Part shown: piece after piece, positions 22,629-34,800 of the stretch | How the letters are laid out: the number at the start of each line of letters is the position of its first letter | How positions within the stretch are numbered: the first letter of the stretch is position 1 | Source of the DNA: Brachypodium distachyon | Taxonomy: Eukaryota; Streptophyta; Magnoliopsida; Poales; Poaceae | Length of the DNA: 64,000 nucleotides | Reading direction: 5' to 3' | Assembly: GCF_000005505.3 (NCBI RefSeq) | Contig: NC_016132.3 | Span: 41,182,914 to 41,246,913, forward strand | Program-made: the position numbers and the translations under genes | The notes under the pieces: generated by a model | Database searches by the model: none | What the model saw: the letters and a program-made list of their open reading frames with translations, nothing else | Told to the model about the DNA's origin: nothing

Positions 22629-23175
22629 CCACGGCGAGAAGCGCGAGAAGATTGGCACGCCGGAACGATCGTCATTCTCCATCAATGCCCTTGTGGCGAA
22701 TTATGTGGGTGCCGCCTTGCCTAAGAGCTCCATCATTAGACATGGGTGGATGTGTCCACCGATCGACTGTGTGAAGCTGGATGTCGACGCCTCTTTTGAC
22801 GCTGATACCCTAAGCGGAACGGTGGGCGCTGTTATCCGCGATCGGTCGTGTGAGTTCATCTCGACTGCGAATCGGAGACTGGTGCTATCTGCTGAGGCCC
22901 AAACTCTGCAGTTTGGTTTGGAGCTCGCCGCGCTTACTGGATGCCACCGCCTTGCGGTATGCTCTGATAACATGGACTTCATCCAGGCGATGAATGAGGA
23001 TGGGCAGAACTCTCTACTGCGGCCGCCATCTTCGATGACTGCTCGACCTTGGCAGCCGGCTTCGCGAGGATTTCCTTCACGCATTGCCCGGGGAAGCAAC
23101 ATTGTGGCGCATGAACTGGCTTCTATGGCCAAGGCTTCCCCTCCCTCCTCCTGGTTTCACTCCCCTCCAACCTAG
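22629..23175 (+). pseudogene. LINE RNase H remnant
   Basis: SFSINALVANYVGAALPKSS leads into an RNase H-like fold: VKLDVDASFD (first Asp), RLVLSAEAQTLQFGLELAAL (Glu) and LAVCSDNMDF (Asp), then ARGSNIVAHELASMA. It is the C-terminal domain of the broken LINE ORF2. The frame is open but its upstream part is lost. Confidence 0.87.
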
Positions 23176-23250
23176 CATGGTCCCTCTCTTGCTCAAAGAT
23201 GTAACTCTAATCACTAATGAATAAAGAGGGTCTGTTGCTGTACAAAAAAA

Positions 23251-25123
23251 AAGATCTCAGCTACACAACAAATCTAATCTCTCAAGGCATCAGGTGTGTC
23301 TCCGGCCCGTCAATACGAGCTCCGCCTGAACCAAACCGAAGTGAGCCGAACGCCCGAACCGACTGGGCTTTGGACACACAATCTAAATTAATCACATTAG
23401 GGCTCAGATACACAAAAATCTAATCTCTCAAGGCAGTAAGCATGCATTGCATGCCCATGTTATACGAGGAACGAACCATTCATGGCCCTCGTGTTGCATG
23501 ATGGCTGAGGCAATCTTGATCATGCATCAAGTCTGGACTCTCTGGAGAATGCCAATGGATGAAGTTCACTTGAAATTCATGCATGTCAGTAACGATAGAA
23601 ATAAATCCTTGATCATCTATGCATATGCCATGCCATGTCTATGCTCGCTGCTAATTAACCTGCTTGCGCTCGGTGCCAGCCATGGTCATGGTCACCAGCA
23701 GCTAGCATGCGAAGGAAACGCCACGGCCCACGGGGAAATACCAATCCGAGAGGGCTTGCCACGTCGGCCTGAAAGATGGGTCACACCTGTCATAGGACGG
23801 AGGGGGATTAGGGCCAAAAATTAAATGGGGTCATTAGTGACGGAAGTATTGCTAAACAGGGTCAAAAAACAGAAATTTCGCTAAGGCTTTGTTCGGCACT
23901 AGACTCTTTAGGGTGTTTTTTATGATGTTATGCACTGCAAATTGAAAAACACTAGAAATCTTAATTGTTTGTTTGATAGGAAGGGTTTAGAGGGAATTAT
24001 TCCTAGCCCCCCCCCCCCCCCCCCAAAAAAAAAACACTTCATTAGCCCGAAGAAGTGCTCGAGGGCTGTGATGCTTCTTCTCTAGCAAACAGGGTCGTCT
24101 AGGTCTGGGCGTGCCGCCGGCGCAAGAGCACTGGGACGGTTGACGACGGCGACACTGTTTCAACCAGGGGCGAGGAGTTGGGTAAATCTAGCCTAGCGAC
24201 CAGCTACTGATCCAAACGTTCTTCGCTCTAGGTTTGCAAGCTCGGCATTCGCTTATAGTCGGTATTGGCCCTCCAATGATTCGATGAAAAAATAACACAT
24301 GTAATAGTAGGTTATGTTTTCATAATTACTTCCTCTGTCCAAAAATAAGCGACGTTGATTTGTATAAGAATCTATGCAAATCACGTCACCTAAACCCTAG
24401 AAAATACTGTAAATGATTTGTTAGCATTAAATGCAATGAAGTCTAATCTAATACTAATAAATAGGTCGATTCTTAAGCAAATTTGAAAAGCCTTTTGCAG
24501 ATGCCCTTATGGTCACCACATAAAGGTTGTTAGAGCGTCTCACAAAATAAAAGTTTGTTAGAGCGGAATCCGCAACCGTGGTTCTCATACTGCTTGTTAG
24601 AATAATTGCAACTGCATCTTGATTTATGAATACTACAGGTAACGGGACACGAGATTTGTTCTCGACGTGATTTATCTCTGGGACTTTACGAACGCTTCTC
24701 CTTAGATAAGAAGATTGTTTGAGTTTTTGTTTTTTTGACAGTGACCATCTTTCATCTTTGAATTCATACAACCATAAAATCATCACAACTCCGCTCAGGC
24801 AAGTTCGAATTGGAGCAGCGAGCAGGTATGAGTTCACTCATTTAATGATCGCCACAACAACATCACCAGCATTTCCTTAGAGCATGGTGTTTGTGCAAAT
24901 GAGAAGAATAATCGAATTAAGTTTTAGCACAAACAACCACACTTAAACATAGGAATATGAACAGTCAGCTAAAACAGGCCGCAGTATCTGCTGCACTGTT
25001 GCAGTTAGGAGACATATAAAGCTTCTTCCAACATCCGACACGATAGTAGTAGACTTAATATACAGGGGAAGAACAACCAATTGAGTTTTGCTGCGCGAGC
25101 ACTACTGTGATCCTGATTGCTGA
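23251..25123. other. Intergenic with low-complexity tract, no supported gene
   Basis: This holds the second copy of the LINE flank (to about 23437), a C18-A10 tract at 24007-24034, and diverged transposon-like sequence such as GGCTTTGTTCGGCACTAG (23885) and TTACTTCCTCTGTCCAAAAA (24327). Open frames at 23447-23824 (+) and 24454-24837 (-) have no recognised family. Confidence 0.55.
24007..24034. repeat. C18-A10 homopolymer tract
   Basis: Eighteen C are followed directly by ten A. The exact length may be affected by sequencing or assembly. Confidence 0.85.
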
Positions 25124-28121
25124 TCAAGAAGAGCAGCAGCCGTTCTGCTGAGCAACAGGTTGACCTCGCATTTGGACGGTCGCTGGCTTGCTAGCGTTTG
25201 CAGCTGGTTGACTTGCCATCCTATTGAAAAGAGGAAGAGAATTGAAAAGAGGAAGAGAATGGGAATAAATTCTTATAATTCAGGTGAATTTAGAAGAATC
25301 AGAAACCATGGTGTATCATCCACTGCATATCAGAAGACACAAAAAAGTTCTCTACATGCAGATGTAAACAATGTGCATTGAGTGAGAAAAATGTGATGCA
25401 TCATAAAGCTTGCTGCAGCTATATGAAACGCATTTCTCTGAGTTGCATGATTTCTTTACTGCAAGGTTCTATCAACTGTGATGCATCCAGAATGAGCACG
25501 TCTAGAAAATGAATGAAGAATCATCCTGTTACCTGTTCTTTATCTCTGCTGCCATGGTCATAAATGCCTTCTCCACATTTGTTGCATCCTTGGCACTAGT
25601 CTCAAGGAACGGTATTCCAATCTCATCAGCAAGGGCCTGTTATTAACAGTTTACATGTATGTGAATTTAACATTGCATTGCATCATTTGTAGGAAATGCA
25701 TGCAAGGGTAAAAGGGTGCACAAAAGAATTACCTTGCCAGCCTCGTAAGAAACTACCCTGCTCTCAGCCAGGTCGCATTTGTTCCCAACCAAAAGCTTGT
25801 TCACATTTTCACTGGCATACCTGTCAATTTCATTCAGCCACTGCTTGACGTTGTTGAAGCTCTCCTGGTCAGTCACATCATAGACTACCTATGGAGCATA
25901 GATATTACTATCAATCATGTGTATTAATGTAGTGTAGATAGATAATGAGAACTGTCAAGAAAGCTTACAATGATGCCATGGGCACCACGGTAGTAGCTGC
26001 TTGTGATGGTCCTAAATCGCTCTTGGCCAGCAGTGTCCCACTAAAGTATAAGAAAAATGGACGCATCAGAGCTTAAGCTTCTAACTGGCAAGGTAAATGA
26101 AGATCCTTTGATAAAATGGTTTACTTACAATTTGCAGCTTTATTGTCTTTCCATCTTGCTCAACGGTGCGGATTTTCTAGCAAGTCAAACACAGTGAAAA
26201 TGCTACCCAAGAGAAACATGGTGCATCTGTGCATGCACAGCTGCTACACAAAAAAATTCAACCTCATTTAATCTCGCAAAGAAATCAACTTACAAAATCA
26301 ACACCAATAGTACTGATATAGCTCTCCAGGTATGAATCATCCTGTAAAGTGTGGTAAGCAAGATCATCAGTTTTTCACATTAAAGACAACAATGTGCTAG
26401 TTCATACAAGTTGATAAAAACAGCAGCACAGCTGCCATCACATGATCACAACAAAGTTAGGTAGATGCTCTTCTGGTGACCTAGAATCCTTACTGTTTCC
26501 ATTTCTCACTGAGCATTGCTGAGATTTGAGAATATGGAGAACAGAAACTTGGACATAAAACTGTTGATTTGGTTAGTTTCTGGCAACACATGCTAGGCTC
26601 TGCTTACTTTTACAGTAATGTTACTTTAAAAATGTTGAAACAATGTGCTTAATAGAGAAAGTAGACAACTTGACAAATGACAAAAAATAAATAATACCAT
26701 TCCAAATTACTACACAAAACTAGCCAGGCCAAATTTCAGTAGCTGGTCTAATACCACATTTGGGTGAGTAGTTCTCGTTGAACTGCAGGGAGATCAGTCA
26801 ATGATAGTACTATATTTCTAATTCTGGTTAGAGTACTGTTTGGGTATGTGGGAAAGGTGTACTGTTCCCAGGGAGACAATTCTGGAAAATCCGACAATGA
26901 TATGGGTGATGATTTCTACAGTTCCACCAAAGGATAGATAGAATGGCATGACTTAGGTCTGCCTAAAACAATAAGGACTGCTTTCAACTTTGGCCGTGTT
27001 AGAAATCCAAAAAAAAAAATGCTGGAAGAATTGGGAGTTTGGGACAATGTCGATTCTGGATAAGATTGCCATCTTAGGTCTGTGTATGCAATTATCTTCT
27101 GAGTTTTACTTGCTTCGCAGACCACCATGTAGTGTGATCACTTTGTGCTCAAGCTCCAACAAACCCTGCCAAATTATTGGGGGTGTTACCTAACAATTTG
27201 GCAGGATCAGTTGGGGACAAACAAAACATGCACGATATGTTACAAACATAATAATAATTTGGCTCAGGAATGACAACTCTAATGCCACAGATAATATGAT
27301 TAACACCATGCTTTGGAGAAACTCTATTACTCACTAGACAACTGCCTAGTGCCTACTGCCCATGCACGTTGTCTCCTTGTGATAGACTCATAAATCCTAA
27401 CATTTGAATGCGTGAGAAGATTTACTTGGGTTTTGTAACGCGATGTGGATTCAAACTAAAACAGAAGTATCTCTATTCTCCAAAGCCATAGGCATGTAAT
27501 ATATACAAGAGAACAGTTTACTGAAAGAGATGGTGAGGAAGCAACCCTTACCGCAAACCTCAGCAGCAGGCAAGACTTTCCAACGCCTGAGTCCCCGATG
27601 AGCAGCAGCTTGAAGAGGTAGTCACTGCACGCAATCACGCAAGCATCTCATCAGATAGTTTCGTGCATCTCGCGACAAGGTACTAATACATGCTACTAAT
27701 CCAATCAGCGCATCAACGCGTGGAGACGACACAACTACACATCTAAACAGGAAAAAAAGACCACAACTTCCAAAACTACTCCGTAGGATCATCGCGATCG
27801 TGCCATCCCACGTATGAGGTACAAATCTGTTCGCCAACGACGAAGAGAAAGTAACCCATCCGAGGATCGGCTCTCTCCAGCAAAGATGGGGACAGACAAC
27901 CGCCCCGTACAACTAGATCCACGACCGTACAAAGCAAGAGCAGCGAGCTCGCAGATCCACGACCGGGCCACGAATCGGCGGCCATCTGCACGGCCGAAAC
28001 GACGAGATCGGCCGCCTCCCAAACCCAGCACCACACCTCCATCCACGGCAGATACCAGAAAACCAACCGGGTAGGTAAGACAGACAAGAGGGGGAGAAGG
28101 TCCGTACTATTCGGGATTCAT
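25124..28121 (-). CDS. RABD2: RABD2/Rab1-type small GTPase
   Basis: Eight exons: 28121-28108, 27624-27552, 26341-26294, 26176-26129, 26040-25969, 25888-25733, 25636-25533 and 25220-25124. They give exactly 203 residues, the family length. The P-loop GDSGVGKS is at residues 15-22, the effector region is [19 protein letters not shown] starts at 62, NKCD is at 121-124 and SAK is in exon 7. The C-terminus NGCCSS carries the two cysteines that are geranylgeranylated. Rab1/RABD2 proteins control vesicle traffic from ER to Golgi. The first coding exon is only 14 bases (MNPE plus two bases of the next codon). Start codons of this gene and the NAT10 gene are 694 bases apart and divergent. All functional motifs are intact. 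Confidence 0.97.
27163..27207. repeat. Short hairpin in RABD2 intron 2
   Basis: CCTGCCAAATTATT and AACAATTTGGCAGG form an inverted pair of about 14 bp with one mismatch around a loop of about 14 bases. It may be the end of a decayed element. Confidence 0.6.
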
Positions 28122-28815
28122 GGCGGCGGCGGCGGGGGAGTCCTCCTGGTCGGCGGGCGGCGGCAGGCGATTTCCTGGGAGACGAAGGGCGACGACCGAG
28201 GAGGAGGAAGGTGAGAATTTGGGGAGAAGTTGTGGGGGAAGCGAAGGAACACGGGAGGAAAAGAAAGCGATTAAAAAAGGTTAGGCCTCCGGCTCCGGGG
28301 TTGTCGAGTGGGGCACGTCTCGTGGAGTCCAGGCCACCTTCCATCCAGCAATGCCACGACCGCCCTGGCCCGGCGGTGGTTGCTTGCTTCGCGAGTTCGG
28401 AGTCTCCGCTACGCGGGGACCACATGGGCGTCGGCTGGGCTGACTTCCTCTCCCTCGGTAAGGTTCGAAAGGCCCCTCTCCTTGCCGGGCCTGTGAAATG
28501 AAGACCTCCCACAAATATGTGGGCTGTAACTCGTTACCCAACTGTGGGCCGCGGTCGCCCAGCCCAATCCACAGCAGAGCGCTCTCACGGCGAAAGGTAG
28601 GGGATCTGGACCGTCGAACCTACCCCGATCTGACCGTCCACGCTCGTGCCACCCTTGCTTTGCTTCCTCTCTGGTTCATATCACCAGGCGGACGCCGGCC
28701 GGCAGTTGGAAAACCCTAGCAAAACCCCTGCTCCCAATCCCTATTCGCGCGAGGCCGACGACCCGTCTAAACCCCTAGACAGAACCGGCGAGCGGCGGCG
28801 GCGGCGGAAGCGAGG
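28122..28815. promoter_or_regulatory. Divergent promoter between RABD2 and NAT10 with telo-box and site II motifs
   Basis: The 694-bp gap holds an AAACCCTA telo-box at 28711-28718 and site II elements (TGGGCY) at 28520-28525, 28545-28550 and, reversed, 28561-28566, all upstream of NAT10. This pairing is well known in plant promoters of ribosome-biogenesis and translation genes, which fits NAT10. No other gene is seen in it. Confidence 0.7.
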
Positions 28816-31800
28816 ATGAGGAAGAAGGTGGACGAGCGGATACGCACGCTGATCGAGAACGGCGTGCGGCAGCGGCAGCGCTCCATGTTCATCATCGTCG
28901 GCGACAAGTCGCGCGACCAGATCGTCAACCTCAACTACATGCTCTCCAAGTCCCGCGTCAAGTCGCGCCCATCAGTCCTCTGGTGCTACCGCAACAAGCT
29001 CGAGATCAGCAGGTACCCTACCACCATCTCAATGGCGTTGCCGCTGCTGTTGGATTGCATTGTAGAATTGGAGATGACCGGTCATTTTTTGTTTTGTTTT
29101 TGAATTATACTATAGCCATAGGAAGAAGCGCGCCAAACAGATAAAGAAGCTCATGCAGAGGGGGCTCATGGACCCCGAGAAGGCCGACCCATTCTCCCTC
29201 TTCGTGGAGACCTCAGACATCACCTACTGCCTGTACAAGGACTCCGAGAGGGTTCTTGGAAACACATTCGGCATGTGCATACTTCAGGTATCGGTTCAGG
29301 CTTTTTTTATGGAAGTATCGGTTCAAGCTTGACTTCTGTGTTTTGGTTCTAATGTTTCTATGGTACTTGCATGTCACTGAAACTACTTTGTGTTTGCAAT
29401 GTAGGACTTTGAGGCGCTAACGCCGAACCTTCTCGCGAGAACCATTGAGACTGTTGAGGGTGGTGGTTTGATCATCCTGCTGCTCCGCTCACTTTCCTCG
29501 CTAACCAGTCTCTATACGATGGTCATGGTGAGCTTGATTCTCTGTTGCAAGCCATTCACTTTTACTCACATGTGTGTGATCCCATTTTTGGCAGCAGATG
29601 TAGATATTTTTTAGCTACAATAACTACAATTAGTTTTTTTGCGCCCCCTCTTCATCCTGCTCAAGTGCTCAGACATACCAAGTCACATTTGTTCCTGTTC
29701 CAACAGGATGTCCATGAAAGGTTCCGGACGGAGTCTCATACTCTGGCAGCCGCAAGGTTCAATGAGAGATTTTTGTTGTCCATAGCATTGTGCAAAGCAT
29801 GTGTTGTGATGGATGATGAGCTCAACATTTTGCCTGTATCATCTCATATGAAATTTATACAACCCGTTACAAACAAGGAGGTATGATTTTTTTCACTCTT
29901 TTTATTTCATATGCCCCTGATATTTTCTTATGAATGTTCCTTGCATTCTAAAATGTGATGAATCTCCTGGCCGTGTCAGTTTACTCATATAATTTGGCTA
30001 CATGTGTTTAGGATTCTGAGGGGTTGTCTGAAAGGGAGAGAGAGTTGAAAGACCTAAAAGATCAATTTCGTGAAGATTTCCCGGTTGGTCCTTTAATTGG
30101 GAAATGCTTCACAATGGATCAGGTGCAGTTTATTTTTATATATGCTATCCAAATCTTCCCTAGACAAGCACAATCATTCTCAGCCATGTGTTGAAACTTA
30201 AAACTGGGTGCAGGGTAAAGCTGTCATCAATTTTCTTGACTCTATTTTGGACAAGTCCTTGAGGAGCACGGTTGCTTTGCTTGCTTCTCGTGGACGTGGG
30301 AAATCAGCTGCCCTTGGTCTTGCTATTGCTGGAGCCATCGCTGCTGGGTAATGCTTGACTTAACAAAGATAATTTTTTGTTACATATGTTCAGGCTGGCT
30401 AATTATTGGTAATGGTATGGCTTTCTAGGTATTCAAATATATTCGTGACAGCTCCAAGTCCAGAGAATCTTAAGACGTTGTTTGATTTTGTGTGCAAGGG
30501 ATTAAATGCGTTGGAGTACAAGGTGTCTGTTCATTATCTTGATTTGCCGTTTAATAAAAATTTAAACATATAAGGTTGTCAAGATGTAAATATCTCATTT
30601 CCCTTTTTCAGGAGCATTTGCATTATGATGTGATGAAAAGTGCAGATCCAGAACTCAGGAAAGCAACAATTCAGATAAATGTTCATAAGCAACATCGCCA
30701 AACAATACAGGTAAATACTTGATTACCATTGCATACCACTTCGGTGTCCTTTAGGGGTGCTTAGCTTCATCCAGAAGCTGACTTCACCTCTTCAGCGTCT
30801 ATACACAAAAGCATTCTTCTTCCAGGAAAATCCTTAAAAATTGCTCTTGCTTTAAGATAAACAATTGCCCTCCAAATTGTGGCAAGTAGTTTGATTATCG
30901 ACATCTCAGGATTCTGCAGTGCCTAACAAACATAGTAAAAAAAAAAATCACATCTGATGGTTCATAAATATGTAATATGTTATAGTTGAGTAATCTGCTT
31001 TTAAATAACCCATCAACTGAAGGGATTCTGAGGGTTGGAAAACCTTACTCTATCCTTGCAGTTATTACTTACAATTATTATTTATGGAACATTCACTCAT
31101 GTGATTTTTTGGCTGGTACTCCCTCCGTTCCGGTATATGGGGCTGTTCTCTGAGAAATCCTAGTTTCAGATTACTGGGCCGATCTCGGTTCAGAGCCATC
31201 AAGGCTTGTAAAAACGGCAATGCTTTAATTATGTGAATTAATTACGGGCAGAAGTAGGAACGTTTTGCTGTAACTACGGGAAGAGCTAACCAATCAATCA
31301 CCTACCTCCCGGTAAAAAAAGGCACGTCCTGCTTTCTCCCCCCAATACAGCGCTGAGATGGTTCCACATGGGAATTATGACGCAATTAATTGTGCAAATA
31401 AATCATAGAGGAGAGCTAAACGAGGCCAAGCCTTGGTTAGGGTGCAAACGGAGAACGGCGTGCTATACCGGAGCGGAGGTAGTACTATTTGTTGAGCTGG
31501 AATTTGTCAAACATTCATGTATTAATGGCTCTTTAGTATGGCGTATGATCGTACTATGGTAATCACTCGATACTCCCCGTGTGTCAAAATGTAGGTCTTT
31601 TTTTGAATCTGTGATAGTAATAAAACCATTAATACACATTAAAACCCGACATCGACAACACTACAATTATATTAATAAATAATCTGTCGTGAAATATACT
31701 TTCATAATGTATATTTTAGTTTTATTTAAAAAGACATATTTAATTGAATTTGTTGGCCAAACTGTTCCTTTGAAGGCTATGTGAATATCTTAAACGATTA

Positions 31801-34800
31801 TATTGTGAAACGAAGGTAGTAATATCTGGTTATGTGCAATGGCAAATTCAGTTTTGGTTCATACCTAAGCAAGGGTGGAACCCGAAATGAGCCTCACCTA
31901 AGCTGTGGGCTATAGCGCATCCTTCTCCCTTTGTACCTTTGATTTTCTTTCACAATTTGGTTCATAGGCTGAGGGATCTGTACCTGACCCCAGAATTTTT
32001 TAGTTTCCTCTTATTTGACAGACTTAATTTGCTCATTGAAAATCACTTTGCTTGGTATCAATGAACCTGGTTCACAAGCTTCTAACGTTTGCAGTATTTG
32101 AGACCACAAGATCATGCAAAGCTTTCTCAAGTTGAACTGCTTGTCATCGATGAAGCTGCTGCTATTCCGTTACCTATTGTTAAGTCTTTACTTGGTCCAT
32201 ACCTGGTGTTCCTGTCCTCAACTGTCAATGGGTATGTTTACCTTCAACTAATACTGTAGCATTAGCACCACTATTCATGAGGTTGATCATTCTTGATATT
32301 TCAATGTTCAAGGTATGAAGGAACAGGTCGATCCTTATCTCTGAAGCTCCTCCAGCAGTTAGAGTCTCAAAGCCAACCATCTGTTCCGAGTGACAGATCC
32401 AGTTCCAGTAAGAGTCATTTTAGTTTAATCTAAAGAAGAGCTGCGTGCATTAAAAAAAATTAATGCACTGCCTCCGAAAGAGCCTTCCGCACGTTTATAT
32501 GCTTTACATTTGTTCTGTGTTTCCCCCCTTGTAGGTAGGCTGTTTAAGAAAATTGAATTGAATGAATCCATTAGATATGCATGTGGTGATCCTATTGAGA
32601 CCTGGCTTAATGAGTTACTCTGTTTGGATCTTGCAAACTCCATTCCAAATATCAGTAGGTAAGCATCATCGGATTTTTGCATCTTATTGTACTCTTCTAT
32701 CACATTACGGCATTCTTTTTGGAAATAGATCAAGTTTAACAAACAAGTTTGGTTTTCTTTAGGCTACCTCCCCCAGGTGATTGTGAGCTGTATTATGTCA
32801 ACCGGGATACACTTTTCTCATATCACAAGGAGAGTGAAGTATTTTTGCAGGTATGGACTAATATCATCTATTTTCTTTATGCTTTTGTATTTGGTTCCGA
32901 TATGAAAATAGTATGAATAGTATGACTGCATTACATGTCCATAAAATGGATATTATACTGTATCTTTATTTTCAGCGGATGATGGCACTTTATGTGGCTT
33001 CACACTACAAAAATTCACCCAATGATTTGCAATTAATGGCTGATGCACCAGCACATCATCTGTTTGTACTGCTTGGTATGTACCAATTGTTTGGTGACCA
33101 TTGCCTGTTCAAGATTGTAACAATATTAAGCTGTATTGACATGTGTTCCTTATTTATTAGGCCCTGTCGATGAGTCCAAAAACCAGCTCCCCGATATTCT
33201 GTGTGTTATCCAGGTTAGGAACTTCATTCCTTTATTTCGAAGTTGTCTTGTGATGATGGGCCATTAGCTGGTTTCTTGAGTGCACAGTTAACAATTTTAA
33301 CATATTGCATGAGGATAAATTCTAATGTCATGCTGTTTTGTCACAATAATTTGAGATGTTGGAGCTTGCTTTTAAATAGACTTACTTGGAATTGTCAGGT
33401 CTGTTTGGAAGGACAAATATCTAAAAAATCAGCTATGAAAAGCCTAAATGAGGGGCATGCACCTTCAGGTGATCAAATACCATGGAAATTTTGTGAGCAG
33501 TTTCAAGACAATGTATTTCCTAGTCTCTCAGGAGCTCGTATAGTGCGAATTGCTGTTCATCCAAGTGCCCTGAGGGTAAGGCTTTTTTTGCTTTTATGTT
33601 GCACACTATTCTGCTTGTTTTAACATCACTATCCATGTTCTAATTGCCCTCTATTTTTTTAATGCAGCTTGGATATGGTTCAGCCGCCGTGAGCCTTCTA
33701 ACAAGGTCATTATTCTTTCTCTTCTTTATGGTCCATCTAGGAATTATTGGTGCCATCTGCCCAAAACTCTAAGCCTCCCTGATTGGCAATTAGTTCGCGT
33801 GAATGATCTCCATGGTGGCACTTGTTCACTATGCTCAACTGTCAGATTTTTTTTTTCTTTCAGTCTTTTCCTATTTATTAACATATATATTAAATTTGCA
33901 TTTTAAAGCTACTATCAAGGAAAATTTATACCGTTCGCTGAAGATAAGGAGGATGTTGAAGAGCCCGAAATTAAGATTACTGAAGCTGCAGAGAAGGTTC
34001 TTACAAACTACTCTATTTATTCTATTCTTTTTTGGGGGATATCTTATAGCGACATGGATTAAAGTTGAACTATTATAAACTTGGGATAATAAATACACTT
34101 CTCTTGCTCCATCCTTAGTTAATATTTCTATAGGCTGGTTTAGATTTAATATGTTAAGTTAAACTCAAATTTCCAGTTTTATACTCCGTTTCAAAATATC
34201 TGTACATTTGGGTTTGTCATAGTCAAATTTTGTCAACTTTGACCGAATTTATAGGCAAAAAAACCACCTATGCAACACCAAACTAGTATAATTAGGACTA
34301 CTATCAAATATATTTTCGTATTGCATTTGTTTGGTGTTTTGCACATCCTTCTGTTTGGTGATATAAGAAAGCAATAACAGTAATGATAGTGGACAATGTG
34401 CTTATGATTTAATGATCTGTTTGCTTCACATAATCAATATTTAATTTAATAAATACATTTCAGTTACAGCATATTCAAATTTTGCGTGTGCACTTGCAGG
34501 CTTCACTGCTAGAAGAGAGCATAAAACCTAGGGCAAATCTTCCACCACTCCTTGTTAATCTTCGTGACCGCCGTCCTGAAAAGCTCCATTACCTTGGTGT
34601 TTCTTTTGGGCTGACACAAGAGCTTTTCCGTTTTTGGCGGAAGCACAGCTTCTACCCATTCTATGTGGGACAGATTCCAGTAATTATCTAATCTGATCTG
34701 CTACGTCATGAGGTCTTTGTTCTCGCCTTCTTCTGTTCTTTATTGCATTAACTGATTTTCTTTTATGTTTCTAGAGTGCTGTTACTGGTGAGCATACTTG

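Larger units (their letters stand above)
20538..23250 (+). mobile_element. 5'-truncated LINE, interrupted by a solo LTR
   Basis: The sequence encodes the C-terminal part of a plant LINE ORF2. It begins in reverse transcriptase (VLLKSVTQAILSYVMSVFKI), continues with MLAKQAWRLIDNPGSLCASV and a zinc-binding RVT domain (LRMPVKVKIFMWKVLHRALP, CTDGPEDIAHLFFKC), and ends with an RNase H domain (VKLDVDASFDADTLSGTVGA, AVCSDNMDFIQAM). The tail is a short poly(A) at about 23240-23250. Frameshifts near 20735 and stops near 21113 and 21166 show it is dead. The solo LTR at 21682-22623 splits it. No convincing target duplication was found. Confidence 0.9.

Noticed and set aside
23447..23824. 125-codon plus-strand frame
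   Set aside because: No family resemblance, no splice partners, next to repeat debris.
24454..24837. 127-codon minus-strand frame
   Set aside because: No recognised domain; AT-rich surroundings without gene signals. Possibly old transposon sequence.
27913..28512. 199-codon minus-strand frame over the RABD2 5' region
   Set aside because: It overlaps the tiny first coding exon and UTR in another frame; GC-driven open frame.
34180..34270. Possible Stowaway start (ACTCCGTTTCAAAATATCTG) in NAT10 intron 17
   Set aside because: No matching right end could be found, so no element is called.
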